Shown here one piece after another: positions 7,305 through 15,807 of a stretch of DNA of 48,114 nt. The stretch's first letter is position 1. Each line of letters opens with the position of its first letter. The notes under the pieces were generated by a model. It did no database searches. It was not told where the DNA came from and saw nothing but the letters and a program-made list of their open reading frames with translations. The translations under genes were made by a program, and so were the position numbers. The stretch spans positions 1-48,114 of the forward strand of contig CAZDPE010000007.1 in the NCBI GenBank assembly GCA_964507235.1, given 5' to 3'. Origin of the DNA: Suilimivivens sp964507235. GTDB lineage: Bacteria; Bacillota; Clostridia; Lachnospirales; Lachnospiraceae.

Positions 7305-8393
7305 ATGAAAAGCCATAAGCGAATCTATATTTGCCACACCTTTTATCATGCATATATTGCCTGTTTAAAAGAGCTAAACAGAGGGAAAGAGCAGTGGGGA
7401 CAGGCCTCCCTGATGCTCAGCAGCATGTCAAATGATTTTGGCAGTCTGAAACAGAGAGCGGAAAAATCCGGTCTGTTTGAGGAAGTAATCCCTTTTGAGG
7501 AAAAAGAGGAAAGCTTTTTTCCGGAGCTTGAAAAGCTTCATCAGAATACAGGAAGCCTTGTGAAAAACCTGATTCAGAGAATCCGTTTTACTAAACGTTT
7601 CGGAAAGCTTTTAGAGCCTTTTGTTCCGGTGGATTTAAAGGAATATGAGGATATTTATGTGTTCTGCGATTCCGATCCGATTGGGTATTATCTCAGCGCC
7701 CATAAAATTTATTATCATGCACTTGAGGATGGGCTGGACTGTATCCGTTATTATGACGCGGCACGCTTTGATAACAAGGGGCATTTTGGGCTGAAGGCAT
7801 GGATGGCCGCCCGCAATCTTATTTTTATACAGAACGGTTATTCCAAGTATTGCCTTGATATGGAGGTAAATGATATTTCCGTATTGCAGTATCCCTGCCC
7901 CAAATATATTGAGAAGCCGAGAAAAGAACTGACAGAGAGGCTTGGAAAGCAGGAAAAGCAGATTTTAGTGTCTGTTTTTATAGAAAATTGGGAAAACTTA
8001 GAGAAAGTGCTGAAAGAAGGAGAAGGGCATCAGCATAAGATTCTGGTGCTGACGGAGCCTTTGTGTGATTTAGAAACAAGAAAAAGAATTTTCAGGGATA
8101 TTATAGAACAGCAGCAGTGGATGGAAGGACAAAAGGTGCAGGTGCTTTTAAAACCCCATCCCAGAGATGTGCTGGATTACCGGAAACTGTTTCCTGAGCA
8201 TATTGTACTGGACGGTAAATTCCCTATGGAAATACTGAATTATGTGGAAAACCTGAGCTTTGATAAAGTGGTATCCGTATTTACCGTGCCTGATGCGATT
8301 ATGTTTGCAAAGGAAAAGATATTTTTAGGGGAGGATTTTATGGATAAATATGAAGCGCCGGAAATTCACAGACAGAATGAACAGATTTACTGA
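7305..8393 (+). CDS. Putative nonulosonate (sialyl-like) glycosyltransferase
   Basis: A 362-residue protein whose features fit the bacterial sialyltransferase superfamily (GT52/polysialyltransferase type). The N-terminus RIYICHTFYHAYIAC is a Rossmann-like first strand. The D/E-D/E-G motif is HALEDG (residues 138-143), the HP motif is LLKPHPRD (281-288), and an S/T-type motif follows as SVFTVPD (324-330). These families use CMP-activated nonulosonic acids and belong to the GT-B fold. The gene is divergent from pseF, which makes the CMP-sugar donor, so donor and transferase would be made together. AAGGGGAGC precedes the start. It is diverged from the textbook enzymes, so family number, linkage and acceptor are open; a CDP-glycerol-type transferase is the main alternative. 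Confidence 0.65.
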   Translation: MKSHKRIYICHTFYHAYIACLKELNRGKEQWGQASLMLSSMSNDFGSLKQRAEKSGLFEEVIPFEEKEESFFPELEKLHQNTGSLVKNLIQRIRFTKRFGKLLEPFVPVDLKEYEDIYVFCDSDPIGYYLSAHKIYYHALEDGLDCIRYYDAARFDNKGHFGLKAWMAARNLIFIQNGYSKYCLDMEVNDISVLQYPCPKYIEKPRKELTERLGKQEKQILVSVFIENWENLEKVLKEGEGHQHKILVLTEPLCDLETRKRIFRDIIEQQQWMEGQKVQVLLKPHPRDVLDYRKLFPEHIVLDGKFPMEILNYVENLSFDKVVSVFTVPDAIMFAKEKIFLGEDFMDKYEAPEIHRQNEQIY

Positions 8394-8459
8394 GCGTAAG
8401 AGGTAAAAGACGCGGCAGAGTCTGATGATAAAAAAGTAAAATTGTAACAGGAAAACGTC

Positions 8460-8660
8460 ATGGAAAGAATCAGAAAGTGGATGATAATTATGGCAATACC
8501 GCCGGAAGGGGAAACAGAGGGCTTTAATGAGGAATCACAGGCAGAAAACCACAATGTTCCCTATGATGAGTATAAGCCGGTTTATGAGGATATGACTTTT
8601 TATGCCACATGGCAGGAGCTTCCGGATTATGAGGTAGTAATTACCCCAGGGGAAGAATAG
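8460..8660 (+). pseudogene. Fragment with an InlB B-repeat (Listeria-Bacteroides repeat)
   Basis: A 66-codon frame whose second half reads VPYDEYKPVYEDMTFYATWQE, the end of a typical InlB-type B repeat found in large cell-surface proteins. There is no signal peptide, no leucine-rich or other domain, and no sorting signal, so this is almost certainly a leftover of a bigger surface protein. The only upstream translation signal is a weak AGGAAA. It ends 12 bases before the next gene and may be co-transcribed with it by chance. Confidence 0.5.
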
Positions 8661-8672
8661 CGGAGGAGCAGG

Positions 8673-9323
8673 ATGTTTTTCAGGGAGGTATCCGGTTTTA
8701 GCAGAATAATAAAAGAGTGTACGACAGAGCTTTTTTTGAAGGAAGTGTGCGGAAAATACCATTACAGAAAAGAGGATGGCAGGCAGCTGAAGCAGACAGC
8801 GGAAGCTGTGAGAAGCTGCATGGAGAGAGAGGCCTTTTGGAAACATTGCATTTTTGCGGAAAATGAAGCTCCTTTTGCGGGGGTGATTATGTCCCTTGGA
8901 AGCGGTGTGGATGATTTGCAGGAGGATTATGAAAAGGACGGACGATTGACGGAAAGCTATATGGCCGAAACTCTTTCCGGCGAAATCCTGATGCGTGCTT
9001 ATGGAGCATATAATGCGTGGGTGGCTGAAAATACATCTTATTATGTGGAGCGGTATTATTTTCTCGGCAGTGAAAAAGCTTTTCCTATGGAGCTTTTGCC
9101 GGGGCTGCTGAAAAAATTATCCTGTCCGGTTACCTGTAATGCGGGTTATTGTATGACGCCTAAGAAAAGCGTTGCCTTTTATGCGCTTCTTACAAGGGAG
9201 GCGGGAGTAAGGTGCAAGGGGGTCTGTACGGGATGCAGAAGAGAGGATTGTCCAAACAGGATAAAGGAAGGCCATCCTCTGACTTATGGTTATGCCAGAA
9301 TACTGGGAAGGGATTATGTGTGA
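8673..9323 (+). CDS. Protein like the B12-dependent methionine synthase activation domain
   Basis: A 216-residue protein that resembles the clostridial stand-alone forms of the MetH activation domain. Visible features are VIMSLGSGVDDL and a helical ASE-type region (SYMAETLSGEILMRAYGAYN). A Pro-Lys-Ser-Val segment (MTPKKSVAF) is followed by a Cys cluster, CKGVCTGCRREDCPNR. In this family the Lys-Ser-Val and Cys-rich end follow the corrinoid-interaction region. A role in reactivating or handling a corrinoid protein is supported by the cob(I)alamin adenosyltransferase that follows after 16 bases. GGAGGAG precedes the start. The assignment rests on motif memory rather than alignment. Confidence 0.6.
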   Translation: MFFREVSGFSRIIKECTTELFLKEVCGKYHYRKEDGRQLKQTAEAVRSCMEREAFWKHCIFAENEAPFAGVIMSLGSGVDDLQEDYEKDGRLTESYMAETLSGEILMRAYGAYNAWVAENTSYYVERYYFLGSEKAFPMELLPGLLKKLSCPVTCNAGYCMTPKKSVAFYALLTREAGVRCKGVCTGCRREDCPNRIKEGHPLTYGYARILGRDYV

Positions 9324-9339
9324 GTATGGAGGATTTCAG

Positions 9340-9855
9340 ATGATTCAGCTGTATACGGGAAACGGAAAAGGGAAAACTACCGCGGCAGCAGGCCAGGCCG
9401 TCAGGGCGGCGGGCAGCGGCAGCAGGGTTATTTTTGCCCAGTTTATGAAGGGAAATGATACAGGAGAACTGCACAGCTTTCAGAAGATAGAAGGAATCAG
9501 GGTTCTGCGCAGCAGTAAAAATTTCGGCTTCTACAATAAAATGTCTGATAAGGATAAAGAAGAACTGACCAAAATACATAATGAAATACTGGACGAGCTT
9601 CTGAAATCGTCAGAGGAAAAAAGCTGCGAGATGATAGTTCTTGATGAAATAACCTATCCGGTAAACTGGGGGCTGCTGGATATCGACAGGCTGAAAAAAC
9701 TGTTTGCATTTTCGGATATTTCCCATGAACTGGTAATGACAGGGCGTGAACCGGCAGCGTTTTTACGGGAAAGTGCGGATTACATTACCGAAATGAAATG
9801 TGTAAGGCATCCTTATTCCAGAGGAGTAAAAGCGCGCGGGGGAATTGAGTTTTAA
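9340..9855 (+). CDS. cobO: CobO-type cob(I)alamin adenosyltransferase
   Basis: A 171-residue P-loop enzyme of the CobA/CobO/BtuR family, which transfers the 5'-deoxyadenosyl group of ATP to reduced corrinoids in the cytoplasm. The start MIQLYTGNGKGKTTAAAGQA contains the family P-loop (residues 6-14). FAQFMKGN and the Walker-B-like MIVLDEITYPVNWGLLD follow, and VMTGREP and MKCVRHPYSRGVKARGGIEF close the fold. I chose ATG 9340 over the upstream ATGs because GGAGG (9328-9332) is spaced 7 bases from it and the P-loop then sits at its normal distance. It forms a likely two-gene unit with the activation-domain protein. Confidence 0.9.
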   Translation: MIQLYTGNGKGKTTAAAGQAVRAAGSGSRVIFAQFMKGNDTGELHSFQKIEGIRVLRSSKNFGFYNKMSDKDKEELTKIHNEILDELLKSSEEKSCEMIVLDEITYPVNWGLLDIDRLKKLFAFSDISHELVMTGREPAAFLRESADYITEMKCVRHPYSRGVKARGGIEF

Positions 9856-9902
9856 GTTCTGCATGGCTGAACTGTTGCAGTTTTAAGGAAGGAATCCCAA
9901 AA

Positions 9903-9931
9903 TTGATTTATAGAAGCGGATATGATAAAAT
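9903..9931 (+). promoter_or_regulatory. Candidate promoter before the ABC flippase
   Basis: TTGATT (9903-9908) and TAAAAT (9926-9931) are separated by 17 bases, with an extended -10 TG at 9923-9924. Transcription would begin about 25 bases before the ATG at 9965. A weak stem just upstream (CTGCA 9859-9863 with TGCAG 9876-9880, then TTTT) may end the cobO transcript. Together these suggest that the glycan operon begins here. Confidence 0.5.
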
Positions 9932-9964
9932 ATAATGATATTTTATTAAGGATGAAAAGCGTTT

Positions 9965-11722
9965 ATGAAGAAAATATATAAAAAGTTGATGATATTACTG
10001 GATAAAAAGCAGAAAAGGAAAATGATTTTTCTGATTTTTCTGATGCTCATAGGAGCCGGGCTGGAAACTGCAGGAGTCGGCATGATACTTCCTGTCATGA
10101 ATGTGGTGGTGGAAGAAAATGCGGTGGAAAAGCATCACTATCTTCAGGTTGTCTGCGATATTTTCCACATCGGATATGATGATACCGGAAGTCTTATGAT
10201 TCTGGTTATGATGGGGCTGATTGCCGTATTTGCAGTAAAAAATATCTTCCTGTTTTTTCAGCAGAAGGTACAGCTTAAATTTGTCTATACCAATCAGTTT
10301 GCAACCTCCAGAAGAATGATGATTAATTTCATGCAGCGGCCCTACGAATATTATTTAAATGCCGATACTGCTGTCATCCAAAGAAGCATCACCTCTGATG
10401 TCAACAACATGTATGGTCTGATTCTGGCGCTCTTGCAGCTTATCAGTGAAGGAATCGTATTTGTTTGTCTGGTGGGGGTATGTTTTGCTAAGGATGTATG
10501 GATGACCGTTACAGTGGCGGTTTTGCTGGTTGCGGCGCTTTTAATTATCAAGTGCGTATTAAAGCCTGTTATGCGAAAAGCAGGAGAGGAAAATCAGGAT
10601 TATTACAGCGGACTCTACAAGTGGATTGACCAGTCCGTTATGGGAATTAAGGAAATTAAAATAGCCAATAAAGAAAATTATTTTATTAATGAGTATGCAA
10701 AATGCGGCGCCGGTTATGTGGGAGCAGTGCAGCGTTATAATCTTTATAATGCCACGCCAAGGCTTTTGATTGAAACGGTTTCCATTGCGGGCATGGTTTT
10801 ATATGTGATGATGCAGCTTTTACAAGGAGCGGGAGTAGAAGATATTATAACGCAGATTACGCTGCTGGCGGTGGCGGCTATGAGATTGATTCCCTGTGCC
10901 AACAGAATGAATAACTATTTGACTTCCATTTCTTATTTTGAACCGTTCTTTATGGGGGTTTCCGATAATCTGCAGGAGGAAATCAGGGATGAGAGCATTG
11001 ATTATGATGAGGCGGCGTATCAAAAGAAAATCGAAGTTGAAAAGCTGGAAATTAAGGAAAAGATTGAACTGAAAAATATTGTTTATAAATATCCCAATAC
11101 AGAGGTGCTTATTTTTGACCATGCGGACATGGAAATTCCCATTGGAAAGAGTGTGGGAATCGTGGGAACCTCAGGAGCGGGAAAAACCACGGTGGTGGAT
11201 ATTCTGCTTGGGCTTTTAAAGCTCCAGAGCGGAGAAATTCTGGCAGATGGAGTGGAGGTCAGGGACCACTACCATTCATGGCTGAAAAATATCGGTTATA
11301 TTCCCCAGACAATTTTTATGGTGGATTCCACCATCCGCAAGAATGTGGCCTTCGGCTGTGCGGATGAGGATATTGATGATGAAAAGGTATGGCGCGCTTT
11401 GAAGGAGGCGCAGCTGGATGAGTTTGTGAGGGGACTTCCGGAAGGGCTTGATACCGGAATCGGTGAAAGAGGAATCCGTATTTCAGGAGGGCAAAGGCAG
11501 CGTATCGGTATTGCAAGGGCACTGTTTGAAGACCCGGAGGTGCTGGTGCTGGATGAAGCCACCTCGGCCCTTGATAATGAAACAGAAGCGGCTATTATGG
11601 ATTCCATTAACAGGCTGCATGGAAGAAAAACATTGATTATTATTGCACACAGACTGCAGACCATAGAAAAGTGTGATATGGTTTACCGTGTAGAAAAGGG
11701 TAAGGCAACCAGAGAACGTTAA
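9965..11722 (+). CDS. PglK-like ABC transporter (lipid-linked oligosaccharide flippase)
   Basis: A 585-residue half-transporter with a permease and an ATPase domain. The N-terminal half has about six membrane helices and opens with the PglK-type signature LIGAGLETAGVGMILPVMNV. The C-terminal ATPase has Walker A GTSGAGKTT (about residues 401-409), Q-loop YIPQTIFM, signature ISGGQRQRIGIARAL, Walker B VLVLDEATSALD and H-loop IIAHRL. PglK of Campylobacter flips undecaprenyl-diphosphate-linked glycans from the inner to the outer leaflet. With no Wzx-type flippase elsewhere in the window, this is the best candidate for export of the glycan built here. It heads a run of nearly contiguous plus-strand genes. 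An ordinary multidrug exporter is the less likely alternative. Confidence 0.82.
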   Translation: MKKIYKKLMILLDKKQKRKMIFLIFLMLIGAGLETAGVGMILPVMNVVVEENAVEKHHYLQVVCDIFHIGYDDTGSLMILVMMGLIAVFAVKNIFLFFQQKVQLKFVYTNQFATSRRMMINFMQRPYEYYLNADTAVIQRSITSDVNNMYGLILALLQLISEGIVFVCLVGVCFAKDVWMTVTVAVLLVAALLIIKCVLKPVMRKAGEENQDYYSGLYKWIDQSVMGIKEIKIANKENYFINEYAKCGAGYVGAVQRYNLYNATPRLLIETVSIAGMVLYVMMQLLQGAGVEDIITQITLLAVAAMRLIPCANRMNNYLTSISYFEPFFMGVSDNLQEEIRDESIDYDEAAYQKKIEVEKLEIKEKIELKNIVYKYPNTEVLIFDHADMEIPIGKSVGIVGTSGAGKTTVVDILLGLLKLQSGEILADGVEVRDHYHSWLKNIGYIPQTIFMVDSTIRKNVAFGCADEDIDDEKVWRALKEAQLDEFVRGLPEGLDTGIGERGIRISGGQRQRIGIARALFEDPEVLVLDEATSALDNETEAAIMDSINRLHGRKTLIIIAHRLQTIEKCDMVYRVEKGKATRER

Positions 11723-11749
11723 AAATGATGCAACAGAAAGGAAGCTGCC

Positions 11750-12835
11750 GTGGCTGAAAAAAAGAGGCTTGCAAATATTGAATTATTGAGAATCCTGGCA
11801 ATGGTGATGGTTGTTGTCATGCATTTTCTGCGGGAATCAGGCAGCCTGCTTTCGGCAGAACAGATTTCCGGGGTGCCTGCAAAGGTATTTCCGGGAACAT
11901 TTTTAGAGGCCTTTTGTATTGTGGCAGTGAATGCTTATGTGTTTATCAGCGGATATTTTGGATACCGGAGCAGCTTCAGGCTGTCAAAGGCAATCAGCTT
12001 TCTTTGTCAAATCTGGTTTTACTCCCTGCTGATACCTTTTGCGCTCACCTGCCTGGGGCAGCCTGTTTTGATGAAGGAAACAGGCGTTTACGGATTATTG
12101 CAGTATGTGCTTCCCATAGAATCGGAAAGCTACTGGTTTGCAACTTCATATTTTCTGCTTTTGTTATTGCAGCCGGTATTGGGCGCAGCGGCGGATAAGC
12201 TGACCAGAAAGCAGTTTCAGCTGACGCTTTTTTTGCTGCTGCTGATTTTCTGCGGCGTGAAAAGTATTTGCCCTCTGGCGCTTGCTTTTGATAAATACGG
12301 CTATGATTTGTCATGGTTTATCTGTGTTTATCTTGTTGCCGTTTATCTGCGGCTTTATGGAGGAGAGTTTTTTAAGCGGAACGGATGGAAAATTTATGCC
12401 TGCAGCTGTCTTCTGATTTTCGGCATGACCGTGGGACTATGGTATATTCTCAGATATTTTTCAGGAGCTGCTTATTATTTTACCGTGCCCTTTCATTACA
12501 ATTTCATTCTTTGCCTTACCGGAGCTGTAGGTCTGGTTTATGGATTTTTGAAAATTAATCTGAAAGAAGGAAAAGCAGCTGATTTTATAAGAAAAATGGG
12601 AAAATACAGCTTTGGCATTTATTTGTTTCATGAACACCCGGATATCAGATATCGTTGGTATCCGTTTTTAAAGGGTATTGTAAATCCCCAGGGAAATAAC
12701 AGCGTACTTATGTTTTTGGCGGAACTGGTTTTCTGTGTGGTGATACTATTTGCAGCAGGACTTGTCATAGAATGGATCAGGAATATTCTGTTTGACAGGA
12801 TAGGAGGGCTGATAAATGAATACAAAAAAAGCTGA
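11750..12835 (+). CDS. Acyltransferase-3 family membrane protein
   Basis: A 361-residue integral membrane protein of the OafA/WecH-like acyltransferase-3 family. The N-terminus RLANIELLRILAMVMVVVMHF is the family hallmark, with the essential His in the first helix, and about ten membrane helices follow. Near the C-terminus, KYSFGIYLFHEHPDIR is the typical late motif. These enzymes acylate, usually acetylate, sugar hydroxyls or amines during envelope glycan assembly. The start is GTG 11750 behind AGAAAGGAAG; the end overlaps the next gene by 20 bases. A second, unrelated O-acylation system (MBOAT plus SGNH) is found at the right end of the window. Confidence 0.85.
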   Translation: MAEKKRLANIELLRILAMVMVVVMHFLRESGSLLSAEQISGVPAKVFPGTFLEAFCIVAVNAYVFISGYFGYRSSFRLSKAISFLCQIWFYSLLIPFALTCLGQPVLMKETGVYGLLQYVLPIESESYWFATSYFLLLLLQPVLGAAADKLTRKQFQLTLFLLLLIFCGVKSICPLALAFDKYGYDLSWFICVYLVAVYLRLYGGEFFKRNGWKIYACSCLLIFGMTVGLWYILRYFSGAAYYFTVPFHYNFILCLTGAVGLVYGFLKINLKEGKAADFIRKMGKYSFGIYLFHEHPDIRYRWYPFLKGIVNPQGNNSVLMFLAELVFCVVILFAAGLVIEWIRNILFDRIGGLINEYKKS

Positions 12836-14621
12836 AATACAGAAATATCTTCATTTTGCAGCGGAAATATTGTTTCCGTTAATTCTTCTTTTGTTTCCTT
12901 TAATTAAGATAAATCAGGGTGTGGACCTTACGGATACTCCTTACAGCCTCGGAAATTACCGCTTTTTTACGCAGACAGGCGGAGTATGGGTAATGGCGAC
13001 CTTTCTTTCCAATGTGACGGGCTTTGTGCTTACGAAGCTGCCCTTTGGGGGAACCATGCTTGGCATGAAGCTTTATACTTCGCTTTTTATCAGTGTGATG
13101 GCGCTGTTTTCTTATCGGTTCTTTAAGACGAAAATGCCTTCCTGGGTTGCTTTTGCAGGTGAGCTGGCAGCCATTGGCTTTTGCTGGTGTCCTACCGGAA
13201 TCCTTTATAATTATATGACTTATCTGTTGTTCCTTGCAGGCGCGGTTTTTCTGTTCCGGGGACTTGCAGGAAACAGACCCGTATGCCTGTTTTTTGCCGG
13301 CATTTTCCTGGGGCTGAATGTTTCCGTAAGAGTGCCTAATGTGCTGGAAGCAGTGTTGATTGTGGCGGTATGGTACTATGGGGCAAAAAAGAAAAAATCC
13401 TTTGAAAAACTGGCAAAGGAAACGGGATTGTGTATAGCAGGCTTTCTTGCGGCGCAGGCTGTTATGTTTATTATACTGTCAGTCCTGTACGGAATCAGCG
13501 CTTATGGGGAGATGATTGGCGGTTTATTCGGAATGTCGGACAGTGCCTCCGATTATACCTTGGGGGAAATGCTGCTGTCCATTCTTTCGGCATATGGGAA
13601 AGGCTTTAAGTGGATGCTGTATATGATTTTATGTATTCTGCCGGGGATTCCCTTTTTTATGATACAAAAAGAAAAATTCCCCATGCTGCGGAAAGCGGTA
13701 TATTGTATCTGCGTTGTTTTTCTATTTGCAGTGCTGGGAAAATGGGGAATGTATAATTTCAGATATTATCAAAAAGAGTCGGGGCTTCAGTGGGGAGTTA
13801 TTTTCTTAATTATATCCATTGCAGTATGCGTCTGGATGCTGGCAACCAGAATGCTGGACGATGAATGGAAGCTGATAGGATGTATCTGCCTGGTTATAAT
13901 TCTGGTTACGCCACTTGGCAGCAATAATTATGTCTGGCCTGCGCTGAACAATCTGTTTTTTGTGGCGCCCGTAACCTTCTGGATGGTTTACCGGTTTGTA
14001 AGATGGGGAAGGGAATATTTTGACAATACGGGGAAGGTGCCTTTCTTCCCGGTTAAAGCTATGGCGCTTGCCATGGTGCTTGCCTTTTTTGTCCAGAGCA
14101 TGGGGCTTGGATTTGGTTATGTGTTTAAGGATGGTGAAAACGGAGAAAAGCGCAGTATTAAGGTATTGAACAATACGGTTCTTGCAGGTATGTATACAAC
14201 GCAGTTAAATGCGGAAACGATAGATGAAATCAGTAATTTTGTTACAGAAAATATGAAGGAATATCATGATAAGAAGCTGATTTTATATGGAGATATTCCG
14301 GGGCTTTCCTATTATCTGGATAAAGCGCCTGCGGTTTTTACCTCCTGGCCTGACCTTGATACCAACAGCCTTGAAAGGCTGGAGTCGGATTTGGAAATCT
14401 TGAGCTCTTCTATAATGGAAGAAGGGGAAGAAAAACCTCTTGTAATTATAACACCCGATTTGGCGGCTTATTATGATGGAGATGCAAAGGGCATGGAGTG
14501 GTTTGGAACGGATAAGGAAACTTGTGATAATGATAAAAAGCTTCATGCCATTATGAATTTTCTTGATGAAAACAGTTATGAACAGGCGTTTGCGAATGAA
14601 GCTTATGTGATTTACGAATAA
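12816..14621 (+). CDS. Large polytopic membrane protein, GT-C-like, unknown function
   Basis: A 601-residue protein with around eleven to twelve hydrophobic helices in its first 470 residues and a soluble, probably extracytoplasmic C-terminal domain of about 130 residues. The first loop contains the acidic motif GVDLTDTPYS, as in GT-C glycosyltransferases that place catalytic Asp residues in the first outer loop and use polyprenyl-phosphate sugars. GGAGG precedes ATG 12816, which lies inside the acyltransferase gene. A role in attaching a polyprenyl-linked sugar to the exported glycan is likely, and the GtrB-like gene at 18179 would supply such a donor. The topology and acidic loop are visible; the function is inferred. 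Confidence 0.65.
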   Translation: MNTKKAEIQKYLHFAAEILFPLILLLFPLIKINQGVDLTDTPYSLGNYRFFTQTGGVWVMATFLSNVTGFVLTKLPFGGTMLGMKLYTSLFISVMALFSYRFFKTKMPSWVAFAGELAAIGFCWCPTGILYNYMTYLLFLAGAVFLFRGLAGNRPVCLFFAGIFLGLNVSVRVPNVLEAVLIVAVWYYGAKKKKSFEKLAKETGLCIAGFLAAQAVMFIILSVLYGISAYGEMIGGLFGMSDSASDYTLGEMLLSILSAYGKGFKWMLYMILCILPGIPFFMIQKEKFPMLRKAVYCICVVFLFAVLGKWGMYNFRYYQKESGLQWGVIFLIISIAVCVWMLATRMLDDEWKLIGCICLVIILVTPLGSNNYVWPALNNLFFVAPVTFWMVYRFVRWGREYFDNTGKVPFFPVKAMALAMVLAFFVQSMGLGFGYVFKDGENGEKRSIKVLNNTVLAGMYTTQLNAETIDEISNFVTENMKEYHDKKLILYGDIPGLSYYLDKAPAVFTSWPDLDTNSLERLESDLEILSSSIMEEGEEKPLVIITPDLAAYYDGDAKGMEWFGTDKETCDNDKKLHAIMNFLDENSYEQAFANEAYVIYE

Positions 14622-14676
14622 ATTTCAGTAAAAATGCCGCGTATTAATTATTTCATGAATAATTGGGAGGAAATGT

Positions 14677-15807
14677 ATGATTCGGTTTAACGTGCCGCCC
14701 TATACGGGCAGGGAAATAGAAAATGTAAAAAAAGCAGTGGAAAGCATGCATATCTGTGGGGACGGGGAATTTACTCATAAGTGCAATGCATTTTTAGAGG
14801 AAAAAACAGGTACGGCCAAATGCCTTTTAACAACCTCCTGTACCCATGCTCTTGAAATGGCAGCCCTCCTTTGTAATATTCAGCCGGGGGATGAGGTGAT
14901 TATGCCGTCCTATACTTTTGTTTCCACGGCAGATGCTTTTGTCTTAAGGGGAGCTAAGATTGTCTTTGTGGATATCAGACCGGATACCATGAATATTGAT
15001 GAAAATCTGATTGAAGCCGCCGTTACGGAAAAGACGAAGGCCATTGCTGTGGTGCATTATGCAGGCGTGGGCTGTGAAATGGATAAGATAATGGATATAG
15101 CAGACCGTCATAATCTCCTTTTGGTGGAGGATGCCGCCCAGGGAATTATGAGTACCTATAAGGGAAAAGCGCTTGGCACCTTCGGCCAGTTCGGCGCCTT
15201 GAGCTTTCATGAAACCAAAAATTACAGCATGGGAGAAGGGGGCGCCCTTCTGATTCGTGATGAGAAATATATTGAAGAAGCAGAAATCCTGAGAGAAAAG
15301 GGAACTGACAGAAGCAAATATTTCAGGGGGCAGGTGGATAAATACCGCTGGCAGAATTTTGGTTCCTCCTATCTTCCCAGCGATATGAATGCAGCTTATT
15401 TATATACGCAGTTTGAGATGGCAGATGAAATTAATCAGGTGCGTCTTGCAAGGTGGAATCAATACCGGAGGCTTTTGACCCCTTTAGCGGAAGCGGGTAA
15501 AATCGAGCTTCCCTTTATTCCTGAGGAGTGTGTCCATAACGGTCATATGTTTTATATTAAAACCAAAGATATGGAGGAGAGAAGTGCATTAATTGATTTT
15601 ATGAAGAAAAATGATGTGCATACCGTATTCCATTATGTACCCCTTCATTCCGCGCCGGCAGGCATTAAGTTCGGACGTTTTCACGGGGAGGACAAGTACA
15701 CCACCAAAGAAAGTGAAAGACTTCTCCGACTTCCCATGTTTTATCAGCTGAAGGAAACGGAAGTGGATTATATTGCAGAAAAAGTAAAGGAATTTTATGG
15801 CACTTAA
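14677..15807 (+). CDS. wecE: WecE/RffA-type dTDP-4-amino-4,6-dideoxygalactose transaminase
   Basis: A 376-residue DegT/DnrJ/EryC1 aminotransferase; the length matches WecE. Key segments are TTSCTHALEMAALL, MPSYTFVSTADAFVLRGA, LVEDAAQGIMSTY (E151 and D152) and the PLP-lysine region LSFHETKNYSMGEGGALL (K181), where HETKN is characteristic of the WecE branch. The enzyme transfers an amino group from glutamate to C4 of dTDP-4-keto-6-deoxyglucose, giving dTDP-Fuc4N. GGAGG precedes the ATG. A GNAT acetyltransferase two genes downstream could act as the WecD counterpart. The dTDP-sugar precursor genes are not in the window and would have to be elsewhere. The stop overlaps the next gene by 11 bases. 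Confidence 0.9.
   Translation: MIRFNVPPYTGREIENVKKAVESMHICGDGEFTHKCNAFLEEKTGTAKCLLTTSCTHALEMAALLCNIQPGDEVIMPSYTFVSTADAFVLRGAKIVFVDIRPDTMNIDENLIEAAVTEKTKAIAVVHYAGVGCEMDKIMDIADRHNLLLVEDAAQGIMSTYKGKALGTFGQFGALSFHETKNYSMGEGGALLIRDEKYIEEAEILREKGTDRSKYFRGQVDKYRWQNFGSSYLPSDMNAAYLYTQFEMADEINQVRLARWNQYRRLLTPLAEAGKIELPFIPEECVHNGHMFYIKTKDMEERSALIDFMKKNDVHTVFHYVPLHSAPAGIKFGRFHGEDKYTTKESERLLRLPMFYQLKETEVDYIAEKVKEFYGT

Noticed and set aside
8394..8672. Cobalamin riboswitch before the corrinoid gene pair
   Set aside because: The space is too short and no B12-box-like or conserved riboswitch core is seen.
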